From NCBI RefSeq assembly GCF_963678635.1, contig NC_087069.1:7078633-7142632 (forward strand): DNA of 64,000 bases. The letters run 5' to 3'. The DNA comes from Symsagittifera roscoffensis. Taxonomy: Eukaryota; Xenacoelomorpha; Acoela; Convolutidae. The notes beneath the pieces are model-generated. The model searched no databases. It was not told where the DNA came from and saw only the letters and a program-made list of their open reading frames with translations. Positions 1 through 11,900 of the stretch are shown piece by piece; position 1 is the first letter of the stretch, and every line of letters starts with the position of its first letter. A program made the translations under genes and the position numbers.

Positions 1-3000
1 AGTCCAGGGCTAGAGTTTCGGATGAAACTCAAATTTTCAAAACAAATGTTTTTTGGTATTTTCATTTATGGAAAAAATGCTTAGCATAAAATTTCATTGT
101 GTGGAAAAATGCCTATCATAATATTTCATAGAATGGAAAAAATGCTTGTCATGCTTTTTTCATAGTATTTTTTTTGGTCTATGAAATAATATGACAAGCA
201 TTTTTGTCAACCCGGGCGTATCAAGTCTGAACGTTATGGCTGCCGTTAAATTTTTTGGAGCAGTTTTTGCTTTAGGAAACTAGTGACAGAAAATGGTGTA
301 ATATATTCTGGTATCCTCCACACGCCGTATGTGAAGTGTTTACGCATTTTTTGGATATAGTATAGTGCTAGATAATCTAACTAGCGCGTTTCAAGGCTCG
401 TTCTCCTTCCAACAAATTCGCTTTCCTCCCTACCTCACCTCAGCGTCAATGTTATGGTGTTTTACAAGAATACATGAGAAGACCAATTTGTTTTGCCTGA
501 ACTAATTTGTCCACATGCCAGTTTTGCAAACAATCGGATAATGCAAACTTGTTTCAATTTATTTTTGAATTTTTTCTAGGAAATATTAAATCTCCGCTCC
601 CGTGTTAACAGTGTGAATCAATTTTCAAAAATAATATATCACTTTTGTATGAAGTAGTTTGATTTATGAGTTTTATAGTAGTTTTTTTTGCTACTTTTTA
701 AAATTTTTTAATTTCATTTTTGTTTGTTATAAAAATTACAGTTAGAATCTACTGTTCAATTTAAGTTTAAGGAGCAAAGAGTGAAATTTTAGTTCTCATT
801 TTGGCTTCTTTTTAAATTTGCAGCAGATATTTAGGGATCAATTGATTTTCATGATTATATGAAAGTTAATCAGAGTTAATTTTTCGCCCAAAATTATTTT
901 AAACAATACAAGTGAAAATTAGGTGTTATGTATGTTTTTCAGACAAACTTGGAACGAAATTAATTGATTTAACAGAACATGGAAATTGCTTGAAACAATC
1001 AAATCAAAATAAATATTTGAACAACCAATTCAGTTGTTGAATATTGTGTGAGCTATAGTTTTGGATCTTAACAAGACGGCTCGTATCAGGGCAAAGCATT
1101 GAATGTTTTAACTGCAACCTTTTTCAACGAACACGTTTAAATTAAAACAATTTAAGGAATTTTCAAAAAAGATATTAAAATTTTTCCTATAAATTTTGTT
1201 TAGAAGTTATCCCCAACACGCTCTGTTGATGAAACAAAATTGGTTATCATACAAATTCTGTTTATGCAAATTGTTTAAAAAACATTTCTTAGCTTCAAAC
1301 TAAATTTTCAAAAAAGATATCAAAAACTTTAAATCTTTTTTTAAAAAGTTTTGTTTAAAAAACATCTCTAACACGATCTGGTTGTGGACAAAAACGTTTA
1401 TCATAGAGTTTGCATATATGAAAATTGTACGATAAACATTATTTAGCTTTAAACTAAATTTTTGGTTTTGATGTGCAAGGTGTTCTAAATTTATGTTTAT
1501 ACAGGTTTCTGAAAATCTTGCCTTTTACGAAAAAATGCTTGTCATACAACTTTCTTATATAAAAATTGAATGATAACATTTTTTTTCTGAAAAAAGAAAC
1601 ATAGTTGTTTTCATCGCCAGACTGTTTTTTTTGGTAGCCACAGAAACTAGTTTGAATCTTTTTTCAATGATTTTTTGAAATTTTAAGAAAATTATTTGAT
1701 TAGCATTTTTCCATACATTTTGGTTTTAGGGAATTGTATGATAAGCATTCGCGGTTTATGGAGGTCAACCAGGGCGCTTAGTACAAAATGATATGTTTTG
1801 CATGTAGCAAAGTAATAATCAGACACAAGAGCAAGCCTCAATCAACTATAAAAAATATTCTAAGACGGATTGAAACTCCACTTAAGCCTAATAGTACGAA
1901 ATATATCGAGAGTTACTTGTCCCAAAATGGCCAAATTGGCAATTTATAAACTCTTATAACTTTAGACAAAATGATCACAAGTGAAACGTTTTCTTTTGAT
2001 TTTGAGTTCAAGACATCACTTTTTTGGAAGATATTGAAAAAAAACTGACAAAAATGCTGGTCATTTTCTGCGAAAAAAAATCATAAAAAATTATGCATTG
2101 TAATACACTCATTTTTTCATAGATATTTTTGCCATGTGATTATAGTAAAAAATTTTTGGAAACAATTTCTGTCGAAAGCCATCAACTAACTTTTAGTGTC
2201 CTCCGATATTTTTTATTCAAGATTAATAAAAAATCAAATTGTTTTCAGGTAACGTTTCAGGGCTGCACACTTTTTGGCAATACCTGAAAAACCATTTACA
2301 CGTCAAAAAATTTTTTTTTGAGCAAACCGTTTTTATACTTCTCTAGCTCTTTTTCTGTTGTTCAACTTTATCATCAAAAAATGTTTCTAAATTCTAAATT
2401 AAATTAGGCAGCAAGCAGCTGCCTACAAAAATAAGAAAAAAGATGTCGTCAAAAAGTTTTGTTGGTTGTCAAATTGCTTTTTGGTCACTTTTCTGTATCT
2501 AACTTGGCTATTTGTTTCGGCTGTTTTTGCCTCGGTTATTTTTTGTCTCCGTTTCTGTTTCGGTTATTTCGCTTTCGATACTTTTCTAAGAATATTATTT
2601 GCCTTTTTTATGCATAATTAAAGATTGCATTTCAGGGCAACTTTTAAAACCATATGTTAAATAAAAAAGTTAATTTTGAGAACTTTAAAAAGATATTGTG
2701 CACAATTCGATGAATTTTTTCCAGTTCACTTTTGCACTTTTTACTGACAATTTCATTCTCAAAATTCCGTCTTTTTTTGTTTTTTTTTTGTTTCACCGGT
2801 GATCATCGCTGAAGAACATAAAACTATCATTCTCCTTTTTTCACGTTTTATTTGAATTGATCGAAGAATGTCGATCAATTCTCACTCATAACTTGGTAAA
2901 GCTTTTGGGGCCCTATCACGTTATCTTTTTTTAGCAGCAGTTTTTTATCAAACTTTAGAAAGACACCAAAAATGTTTCTGCAGTAAAGGAACACTGAATT

Positions 3001-3879
3001 TACAATTCTTTCATTTCAACGAGCAAAATCACATTTTTTCATGTTATTGTCGTTTTCTTTGCAACTTTTGACGACAAAGGATTGAATTTTTGACACATTT
3101 TAGACGACTGTCCTTGAAAGAAGCTAAAAAGATCGAGTAGTTTCAGAGGTGTCCTTGTTCTGGAAACAACAGCAAACAACACAAAAATTCAAGTTATTGT
3201 GCTCAAATTGATTTTTTTGATAAGCAAATGATCTTCATTTACTCTTCGCGACTCGAAGAAACGACAGGCAAAGAGTTGAAAGAGTTTGTTCTGGCGTCGT
3301 AAAAAAGTTGTACTTGTTTTGACAGTACAGATAATCAAAAATCGCAGGCGCTTATGCCATCCTATCGTTTTTCCAAAACATTTGCTAGAATAGTTCTTTT
3401 GCTGGCTTACTTCGATCGTCAGCGCGAACTTACTCGTCGACCCCTTTTTGACGCCGGACCAAGTAACTCTCTCAACTTTCAACTCTTTTGTTACTGAAGA
3501 TCATCAGATTTACTGAAGATCATCATCTTTCCAAGCGGTCAATTTGAGCCAAAAAACACTCAAAGAATTTTTGTGTTATTTTAGATTATTTTTCCAGAGC
3601 AAGAATAGTTTTAAAACTTGCAGTGATTAATTGGACTTTTTAAGCTCTAAAACAATTTTTTCCTGTTTAATTTCTGTAAAATAATTTCATCTAGCATGTA
3701 TCGAAATTTCAATCCTATGTTTTTAATAGCTGCATAGAGAACGACAGAAATCTGATGAAAAATCCGTTCATTTGCTCGTAGAAATCAAAAAGTTGCACCT
3801 TCAATTTCCCGTTTATCAACCTCATTTCTGTTCATTTTGATTTTTCTCTGTTAGCTCAAGGCTCGTTTGATTTTTATCC
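1..3879. other. gene-poor A+T-rich DNA with diverged repeat units
   Basis: I see no credible gene here; the few short open frames have low-complexity composition and no recognisable domain. The stretch contains at least two diverged units of the family that recurs up to 8.1 kb. One begins near 211 with a GCGTATCAAG core, followed by a CACACGCC box near 316 and an AAATCTCCGCT box near 589. The other begins near 1066 with GCTCGTATCAGGGCAAAGC, followed by CCAACACGC near 1209 and a degenerate CTCCACTTAAGC box near 1876. Three degenerate units of about 34 bp built on GGAAAAAATGC lie at 64-165. Confidence 0.5.
64..165. repeat. degenerate ~34-bp tandem repeat, three copies
   Basis: Three consecutive units share a TGGAAAAAATGCTT core followed by a CAT/ATA-rich tail, beginning near 66, 101 and 133. 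The core recurs singly near 1540. No coding function is apparent. Confidence 0.5.
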
Positions 3880-4425
3880 AAAACAAGACTGCTCGTATCA
3901 TGGCAAAGCCCGGATTGTTCCGACTGCCTTTAAAGGTTTGTGGAGCAGCAGTATTAACATTCAAAAAATTAAATGAAATAAAACATAATGAAATTTTTTT
4001 TTCTAAAATTTGAAATTTTAAACAAAAATCATCCCCCACACGCCATATAAAGTACAAAAAGATAATTTTCGTTCCTTAAAACAAATCAATTATGGCAAAT
4101 AAGCTTCGTTCAACCAATTTGGATCGATTTATAAGACGGATTAAATCTCCGCTTACGCGTTAATAGTGCGAATTATATCGCGCGTTAATTGTCCCAAATT
4201 GGTCAAAATGGCCAAAATGGCAATCTTTAAACCCTCGAAACTTTATGAAAAATGATCACAGGTGAAATAGCTTTTCAAATTTAAGCTCAGGATAACAATA
4301 CTTTTTGAATGATAAAAAAAAATCCGTCAAAAATGGCTAGTTAAAAAGTCAAAATTTGTCTGAAGAAAAAAAAATCCACCCCGAGCACAAATAATCCGTT
4401 GCTTTCATATCAAAAGTCGGAACAA
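3880..4425 (+). repeat. left arm of a long inverted repeat (dispersed family unit)
   Basis: This arm reads from AACAAGACTGCTCGTATCA through CCCCACACGCCATA, AAATCTCCGCTTACGCGTT and TTTGTCTGAAGAA to AAAGTCGGAACAA. The same landmarks occur in reverse complement in the same order at 6255-6798. The arms are about 545 bp and clearly diverged from each other. No transposase is visible between them. Because direct-orientation relatives occur nearby, this could be a fold-back element or simply two opposed copies of a dispersed repeat. Confidence 0.75.
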
Positions 4426-6254
4426 TAAGTGATAGTCAATTTGCGTGATCGCCGCTGAAGACTAATTAAGTTACTCAAAACAAAATTCATCCCTTGTGCT
4501 TCCATTGAAAAACTCTCAGACTACAGCTTCTTTTCATTCCAAACTACACGCAAATTTCGGTAAATAAAAATTCAAATCACTAGAATGAAAAGCGATTTTT
4601 TCTGCAACATGCAATGTAAACTTGATAAATGTTGTCAAAGTTGTGATCATTTAGTTCTATTTGGTTTCATTAACGCGTTCTATTTAGTTCCATTGATGCC
4701 AAAAAAATTCAATCAATTTTTTTAACTTTAAATTGTTCAAACCGTTTAACGAAAAATTAACTCAGACGAATTCAGAAATTTTGGCTTTTTACGATGAATT
4801 GACACGAGAAACCATTTTGGAGAAATTAAATTTGTTGTACTGAAGTTGTGTGATGGCTAAAAAATTGTCAAAAAAAAAACATTTTTTAAGAGTCCAAACT
4901 ATCTCTAGAGGTAACTATAAACACTTTTTGATACACTTTTAACTATCAAAAGTTTACCATCAAAAATAAGGGAAAAAACGCTGAAAATGTGATTTTCATT
5001 TATAGATTTCTTTCTTTGATGAAGTTTTAACTTTCTTCTTTTCTTGTGAATCAGACAAAACTCAATTTGGCCTCAAAATTGTTCACATTTAGAGCAAGTT
5101 GATTTGTCAGCTCTGTTTAAATTAGCAAAATCCAAAACCATACGAGGAAACCCAAGCCTTTGTCCAGTTTTGAAATGAGATCTCTAATGATTATGGATTT
5201 TATCAAACTAAGTATTGCATTATCATTTTTTGATTGAGAAAATATTTTAGAACGTTTGAAAGAGTGCTTTTGGCTCTAAAAAAAGAGTGCTTTGTTTTGC
5301 AAAATATACAACACTGCTCTTATCAAGGCGTAGCCCGAATGGTTGCCTTTAAACTCTTTGATTTCAGAAAAAGATGACAATGTAAAACAAAATAAAAAAA
5401 AATCTTTTGAGTTTTGTTTTGAAAAAAATTCCACCACACGCTTTTTTAAAGCTTACCAAACCCACGCATATTCCCCCTACCGTATCTGGGCGTCAATACT
5501 GTGATGTAACCAGTTGTTTTACAAGTTTAAAAAAAATGAAGATTATGTTTTGCCTAAATAGCGAAAAAGAAAAAAATGTTTCTTCAAATTAGTTTGCAAC
5601 ACTTTCTTGGTGAGAATAATTCTCTGCTTACGCGTTTCACGCTTTTTCACGCTTAAATTGACTCTAAAAAGCACTTTTTTACAACCCCATAACTTTGTGA
5701 AAACTCATTACAGATGAAATATTCTTCTGAATTGATCTTAGGACAACAGTACCTTTTGGATGGTAAAAGTCAGACGTGCTGCAAACAAATTTAAAAGCAT
5801 TCGAAAACATTTCTCATTTCGAGAAAGTCGGTTTGAGTTTCTGAGTTTTAGTTCTTAGAAATTGCGTAAGCAGAAACACTCAAATAAGCTTTAGGAATTA
5901 AAATTAATCTGCCTTACTTTTTCTCTATAGTTTTTTTATGCATCTACTTTCAATCAAGTATCATTATGAGCACAATTCTTGATTGACGATGAAAATTCGC
6001 AACTTCGGCGAGTTATCTTCATACCAAACGTAATTTTTAGGACATTACATTCGGCTGAGCCATCCTAAAGCCCTTGAAATTATATATAATTTCGAGGGGA
6101 TGGCGTGCCATGAAAGATCTAATTTTTGGTCCAAGTTTTCTAAACATTTGTCTTGAAATCGAAAGCAGTTTCAAAAGGAACCAAAATTGTTTAGCGTAGC
6201 CAGAAGAAGCCGTATCGTATGCTACTACTTCTACTACACATAACAAGAAAGTTT
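4426..6254. other. spacer between inverted-repeat arms
   Basis: About 1.8 kb with no supportable gene. It contains another direct-orientation relative of the arm sequence, from about 5309 (a GCTCTTATCAAGGCGTAGCCC core) to 5777, where a GGACAACAGTACCTTTTGGATGG segment matches the arm. Confidence 0.5.
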
Positions 6255-6798
6255 TTGTTCCGACTTTCGATACGAAAGTAACGGAATATTTGTGCTCGGG
6301 TAGGTTTTTTTTCTTCAGACAAATTTCGACTTTTTAACTAGCCATTTTTAACAAAAGTTTTTACATCATTCGAAAACTATTGTTGTCCTGAGCTTAAATT
6401 TGAAAAGATATTTTACCTGTGATCATTTTTCGTAAAGTTATGAGGGTTTAAGATTGCCATTTTGGCCATTTTGACCAATTTGGGACAATTAACGTGCGAT
6501 ATATTTCGCGCTATTAACGCGTAAGCGGAGATTTAATCAGTCTTATAAATCGTTCCAAATTTGTTGAAAGAGGCTTATTTGCCATAATTGATTCGTTACA
6601 AGCAGCGAAATCTTTTGTTTTGTACTATATGGCGTGTGGGGGGATGATTTTCAAAGAAAAATTTTCAAATTTTAGAAAAAATGTTTTTTATTTTATTTTA
6701 TTTTATTTTTTATTGTTGTTTATGTTATTACTGCTCCGTAAACGGTAAAAGGCAGTCGGAACTTTCAGGGCTTCGCCCTGATACGGGCAGTCTTGTTT
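6255..6798 (-). repeat. right arm of the long inverted repeat
   Basis: Reverse-complement counterpart of 3880-4425, with all landmark boxes collinear: GTGCTCGGG, ACGCGTAAGCGGAGATTTAAT, GGCGTGTGGGG and GATACGGGCAGTCTTGTT. A pentamer ATTTT run near 6690 expands this arm relative to the left one. A transcript through both arms would fold into a long imperfect duplex. Confidence 0.75.
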
Positions 6799-8991
6799 TT
6801 TTTGAGTTTTATCCACCCACTAAACACTTTTTATGTAATTAAAAGAGTTTTGTTATTTGCATGTAGAGAAATGTTGAATAGTTCAAACAGCATGCTTCAG
6901 TTCATTTTGGAACAGTTTCCAAGAGGGCTTCAAGCTCAGCTTGCGCGTTTATTGCGCGAATCTACTTTTTGAAATATACCAATTTTGTATGTACCTTAAG
7001 TATGCCCTTGTAAGTATGCCATTTTTGTCCATTTGTTTTGACTTTTGTTTGGATCAAGGCCCGTCTGACATTCATGAAAATTTAGTTTAATTTTTTTTTC
7101 TGCCGCCTGCTGACGTTTAGTTTGCTCATCGAAGAACTCATCAATTGTGAGAGGAGTAAGAATTTTCAAAAAACGCTTAACTTTTTTTTCTTCAAAACTA
7201 TCCATGAAGGTAACTAGAATTACTCTTTGACTCCCTTTGAACCACTAAAATACGCAGCAAAAATGTATTTTTAAGATTTGTTTTCTTGATGAAAATCTAA
7301 TTTTAGATGATTGAAAAAAGCTATCTTGACCTCAAAATTGTTATATATTTACGCAAGCTTATCGTCCACCTTTGTTTAGTATTGTACAACTCAAATTAAA
7401 CAAACTTATAACAGAGGAGGTCCAAGTATTTATCAAAATTTGAAATTGGATGACCAGTGATTAAGGATTTTACCAAGTGAATGGCGCGTTACCAATTTTC
7501 AACGAGAAACGTTGTAGAATGTGTTTAAAAGTGCTTTTAGTTTGAAAAAAGTGAGTGCTTTGTTCTATGAATTGAACAAGACTGCTCGTATAAAGGCAAA
7601 ATCTGGACGTTTCATATGCCTTGATATTCATTGGAGCATTATCCACTGATAAAGAAATCATCATTTAGATAATTTTTTTTTAAAAAGTCATCATTCACAT
7701 CGTTTTAAAAAAAAAATCATCATTCACAGATTTTTTTTTGAAAATCACCCTCCATAACAAAGTGTTTGATAGCCCAAATATCATGTGTCAAGGCTTTTAT
7801 CTTCTTCCCTTATGAGCGTCACATTGATGGAGTCAGACAAGAAGACCAATTCTGTTTTGCATGATCTAGTGCGTCCGCATGTCAGTTTTTAAAATAACCT
7901 GGTATTGTAAACTTTAATTTGTAAACTTGTTGAAAACGCAGGTGGGGGTTTAAAAAAGCCAAAGTCTGTTTGATAGCAAACATTTTCTAGGAGGAGTTAA
8001 ATCTCCGCCTACGCGTCAATAGCGCAAATTATCTCGCGCGTAAAACGTCTGAATTTGGCAGAATTTAAAGCTCATACTTCGTATCCTTTTCAATATCTCT
8101 ATAATAATTTAAAAAGTATCCATAGATGATAATTTTTAGAGGATAATCTATAAATTTTATCAGCTCTAAATACTTTTTGATACCCTTTTAAACACCAAAT
8201 TATGAAAAAGAATTTAAATAGTTTCGCTTCGATTTGGATTGTTAAATTTCATTCGTTGATAGAATTTATACTTTTGACGAAAATTTTTCATACTCTGATT
8301 TGGTGAGTCAAACAAACTCATCTTGATCTGAAATTTGTTATAAATCAAGTTAGGGCGAGTTTATTGCTCAGGTTGATCAACATAAGGCTTGAAAAATAAA
8401 TTGAACTTTTTGATGATTCCTTTTAGTATAAGACAGTAGTAGATGTGGAGGCTACAGTGGGGGGGGGTCTATAATGTATTAGGATAGGTAAATCCAATGG
8501 TAAGGTTTCAGTGTGATGGTAAGAGTAAAAGAAAAACAATTTTTTTTTGAGTTTTGAAATGAAATGCCTAGTTTTCTCAAAAAAAATTGGGGTTATGTAA
8601 TTTGTAAATATCAAAAGTTAATGAAGTGTAGGTTGTAGAATGAAGGTTATGTAATTAGTTTTTTGGTTTATGGTAAGTTAGTGGTGAGAGTTTTTGGGTA
8701 AAAACTTGGAATTTTTATAACAAAAGTTAAAAATTTTTCAAAAAAAGCTACAAAATACCATAACATTTCTTATAAACCGACCTAATAACAGTTTATTAGA
8801 TACTCGTATTTTTTATCTACCTGAAACTATGCTGAAACCTACTGATATTTCGAAAAAAGTCAATATTTTGAGAGAAAAAAAAATAAATTATAAAGAAAGT
8901 ATATAAATCACCGCATCGTATTTGAAACTTACCGCAACTTTATAAAAAAAAATACTGCATCGTACAAAAATTTAAAACATTTCATCAGTTT
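6799..8991. other. noncoding A+T-rich DNA with a further family unit
   Basis: Holds one more unit of the dispersed family at about 7572-8050, with a GACTGCTCGTATAAAGGC core and an AAATCTCCGCCTACGCGTC box. There is a triplicated TCATCATT-poly(A/T) motif at about 7660-7745 and a G run near 8460. The short open frame at 6996-7205 (minus) is charged but matches nothing I recognise. The left end of the Maverick should lie in this interval, but I could not find a terminal inverted repeat. Confidence 0.4.
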
Positions 8992-11900
8992 TTATAATTT
9001 TGATGGTTTTGTATGAATTCCACCATGTTGAACGTATCTTTTTGGAAAAAAATAACTAAGTCCTCTGTTTGTTTGCTCATATGTGACCACCATATGATTT
9101 ATAATTATAAATCCTCTATTTGTAGATGTTACGTTGATTGCTTCATCGAGCACTCTCCTGTACTTTGACATGGGTCCATCTCCAGAATCTTCTAGAACTC
9201 GTTTGTTTAATCCTTTGCTGCTAACTTTGAATTTGTCTGTTTGTTGTCTGGCAGCAATAAGTTTTGCAACATAAACATAGTATTTCTGCGCACCTAAATT
9301 CTTCTTTGAAAAGTCCCGGCTCCCACTTTTCATGCTTTTTATGGATACTACAACACGTTAGGGGAAAGAAATTAGATTTTGCATCTGCTTTGAAAGAGTT
9401 TCTGTAGTCATTTTCCCTAATTTTTTCCCAAATGTATCCTTTTTCTGGTTGGATACAGTCAAATAAGTTTTCTTCAGCAAGTGCCAAGTAAAGTGAGTCA
9501 GAACGTGTCTTTTTGGGATAAAAATCACCAAGTCCTTTCTTTGTTTGCTCATATGTGGCCACCATAAGGTTTATAGTTCGGAAACTTCTAATTGTAGATG
9601 TTAGGTTGATTGCTTCATCGAGCACTCTACTGTATTTTGACATGGGTCCATCTCTAGAATCTTCTAGAACTCGTTTGTTTAATCCTTTGCTGCTAAATTT
9701 GAATTTGTCTGTTTTGTTGTCATGGCAGCAATAAGTTTTGCAACATAAACATAGTATTTCTGCGCACCTAAATTCCTCTTTGAAAAGTCCCGGCTACCAC
9801 GTCTCATGCTTTTTATGGATACTACAACACGTTAGGGGAAAGAAATTAGATTTTGCATCTGCTTTGAAAGAGTCTCTGTAGTCATTTTCCCTCAATTTTT
9901 CCCAAATGTATCCTTTTTCTGGTTGGATACAGTCAAATAAGTTTTCTTCAGCAAGTGCCAAGCAAAGTGAGTCAGAACGTGTCTTTTTGGAATAAAAATC
10001 ACCAAGTCCTTTCTTTGTTTGCTCATATGTGGCCACCATAAGGTTTATAGTTCTGAATCTTCTAATTGTAGATGTTAGGTTGATTGCTTCATCGAGCACT
10101 CTACTGTAATTTGACATAGGTCCATCTCCAAATTATTCTAGAATTCCTTTGTTTAATACTTTGCTGCTATATTTGAATTTGTCTGTTTTGTTGTCATAGT
10201 AGCAAAAAGTTTCGCTACAAAAACATAGCTTTTCTGTACACCTAAGTTCCTCTTTGAAAAGTCCGGCTCCCGCTTATCTTGCTTTTTATGGATACTGCAA
10301 CACGCTCGAGAAAATAAATTAGATTTTGCATCTGCTTTGAAAGAGTATCTGCAGCCATTTTCCCTCAGTTCTTTTCAAATGTCTCTTTTTTATGGTTGGA
10401 TACAGCCATATAAGTTTTATTCCGCAAGTGCGAAGTAAAGTGAGTCTGTATCCACATCCAACTCTTCAAATTTGTTTACATCACAGAACTTGTTAAAGAT
10501 GCTATAGTAGAGTTCCAACACTCTCAGTTTTGCATACTGAAGTTTGAAAATGCTAACAAGGATGGGTTCTCGGTACTCAAGGGTTGATTTCAACAACTCA
10601 ACCTCTACAAGTCTTTTTCAACTGTATTTAATCTACTGAACAATGGCTCATTTATTGCTTATGAGTTTTTTCATCGTTTAGATATTTTGTGATTGTATGT
10701 CTGGATCTATCCATGATCTGATATCCATACGATCCATACGATCCATACTATGACCTAAAAGCTTCATAGTATCTGCTACAAATCCTGACAAAAGGTTTTC
10801 ATATTCTTTTCTTCTCGCATCAACCTATGATTGATCAAAATTATTGAAACGTTTCCGAGGAGAATATTGAATTGAACGAAAGGGTAAATTTTAATGCACT
10901 GCAAGCCAAGTTCCAAATAAAAGTTGAACAGAGAAGTTATCATTTCCGTTTTCTAGCTTGAAACTAGATATCAGCATTCTCTGAGGATGTTTTAATTTTT
11001 CCTTCTTGATTGCATAATTCTTCATGTAATCTCCAGTATCATTTCTTCCAACCTCAGTTTTTTTTTTAAATTGGAGGAATATTTGCAAATTTTGATTTTA
11101 GTTCATCTGGAACAACTAAATTGCACTTAACATAGCCAAAAAGAGATCCATCTCTTTTTTGCTAGAAGGGAGTCTGTAGAAAGAGGTCAATTGTAAGGAA
11201 AGTGGATTCTGACGTAATTTTTGATCTTGTCGTCGATTTTGAAACTTTCCCACCACTCCAACTCCCACATTTCTTCAACTTGGTATCGTTTCTCTTCAAT
11301 GTATTCTCGTCGCATATCATCCATCTCTCTCTTCTTATCACCTCACTCAATATGCAGGTCGGTTAAGGAGAAACGAGCTTCTTTATAAGAACAGAAGTGG
11401 TAGTAAGATCCCATTGCTTCGAACACTGTCTTACAGTCATCACAATATCCGCCCACAAAAAATAGTAAATTTTCTTCTGTTTTCCAGAAGTGGAAAAGCT
11501 CTCAATTTTGCATTCTGGTCTTGTTTCCTGATATAACGACATCACCATGTTCTCAAAGTTGCAAGTTCGATTATGTCTATCCTTGAAATTCTGCATATCA
11601 GTGTCAAACTCCCAACTTGCATAAAACCCTGTTGGCATATTTGACACATTGAGAAAGGGTAAAGCTGGCTTGCATCAATTCCAACTACTGATTTTCAATC
11701 ATTTGATGAATTTCTGATGAATTTTTCATCAACTACGGCTTTTCGAGTGAAAACAATGGAAGGTCCACCGGTCATGTCCTCTCTAATTTTTTCACATAAA
11801 TGGAAAAAACTTGTAATTTGTAAATTTGTCTAGGTATCTGTTTGCTAGATTCGGAAGAGTTCAACCAAGTTTTAACATATCTTTCCGCTTGTTATGATAA

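Noticed and set aside
3189-3482. 97-codon minus-strand ORF
   Set aside because: Composition is random-like, with no domain or context; expected by chance in several kilobases of open sequence.
6996-7205. 69-codon minus-strand ORF with charged sequence
   Set aside because: It uses a plausible ATG but shows no family, no neighbouring gene signals, and sits among repeats; not enough to call a gene.
9024-10440. CRISPR-like or satellite array
   Set aside because: The 474-bp units are coding, contiguous without spacers, and part of the polymerase gene.
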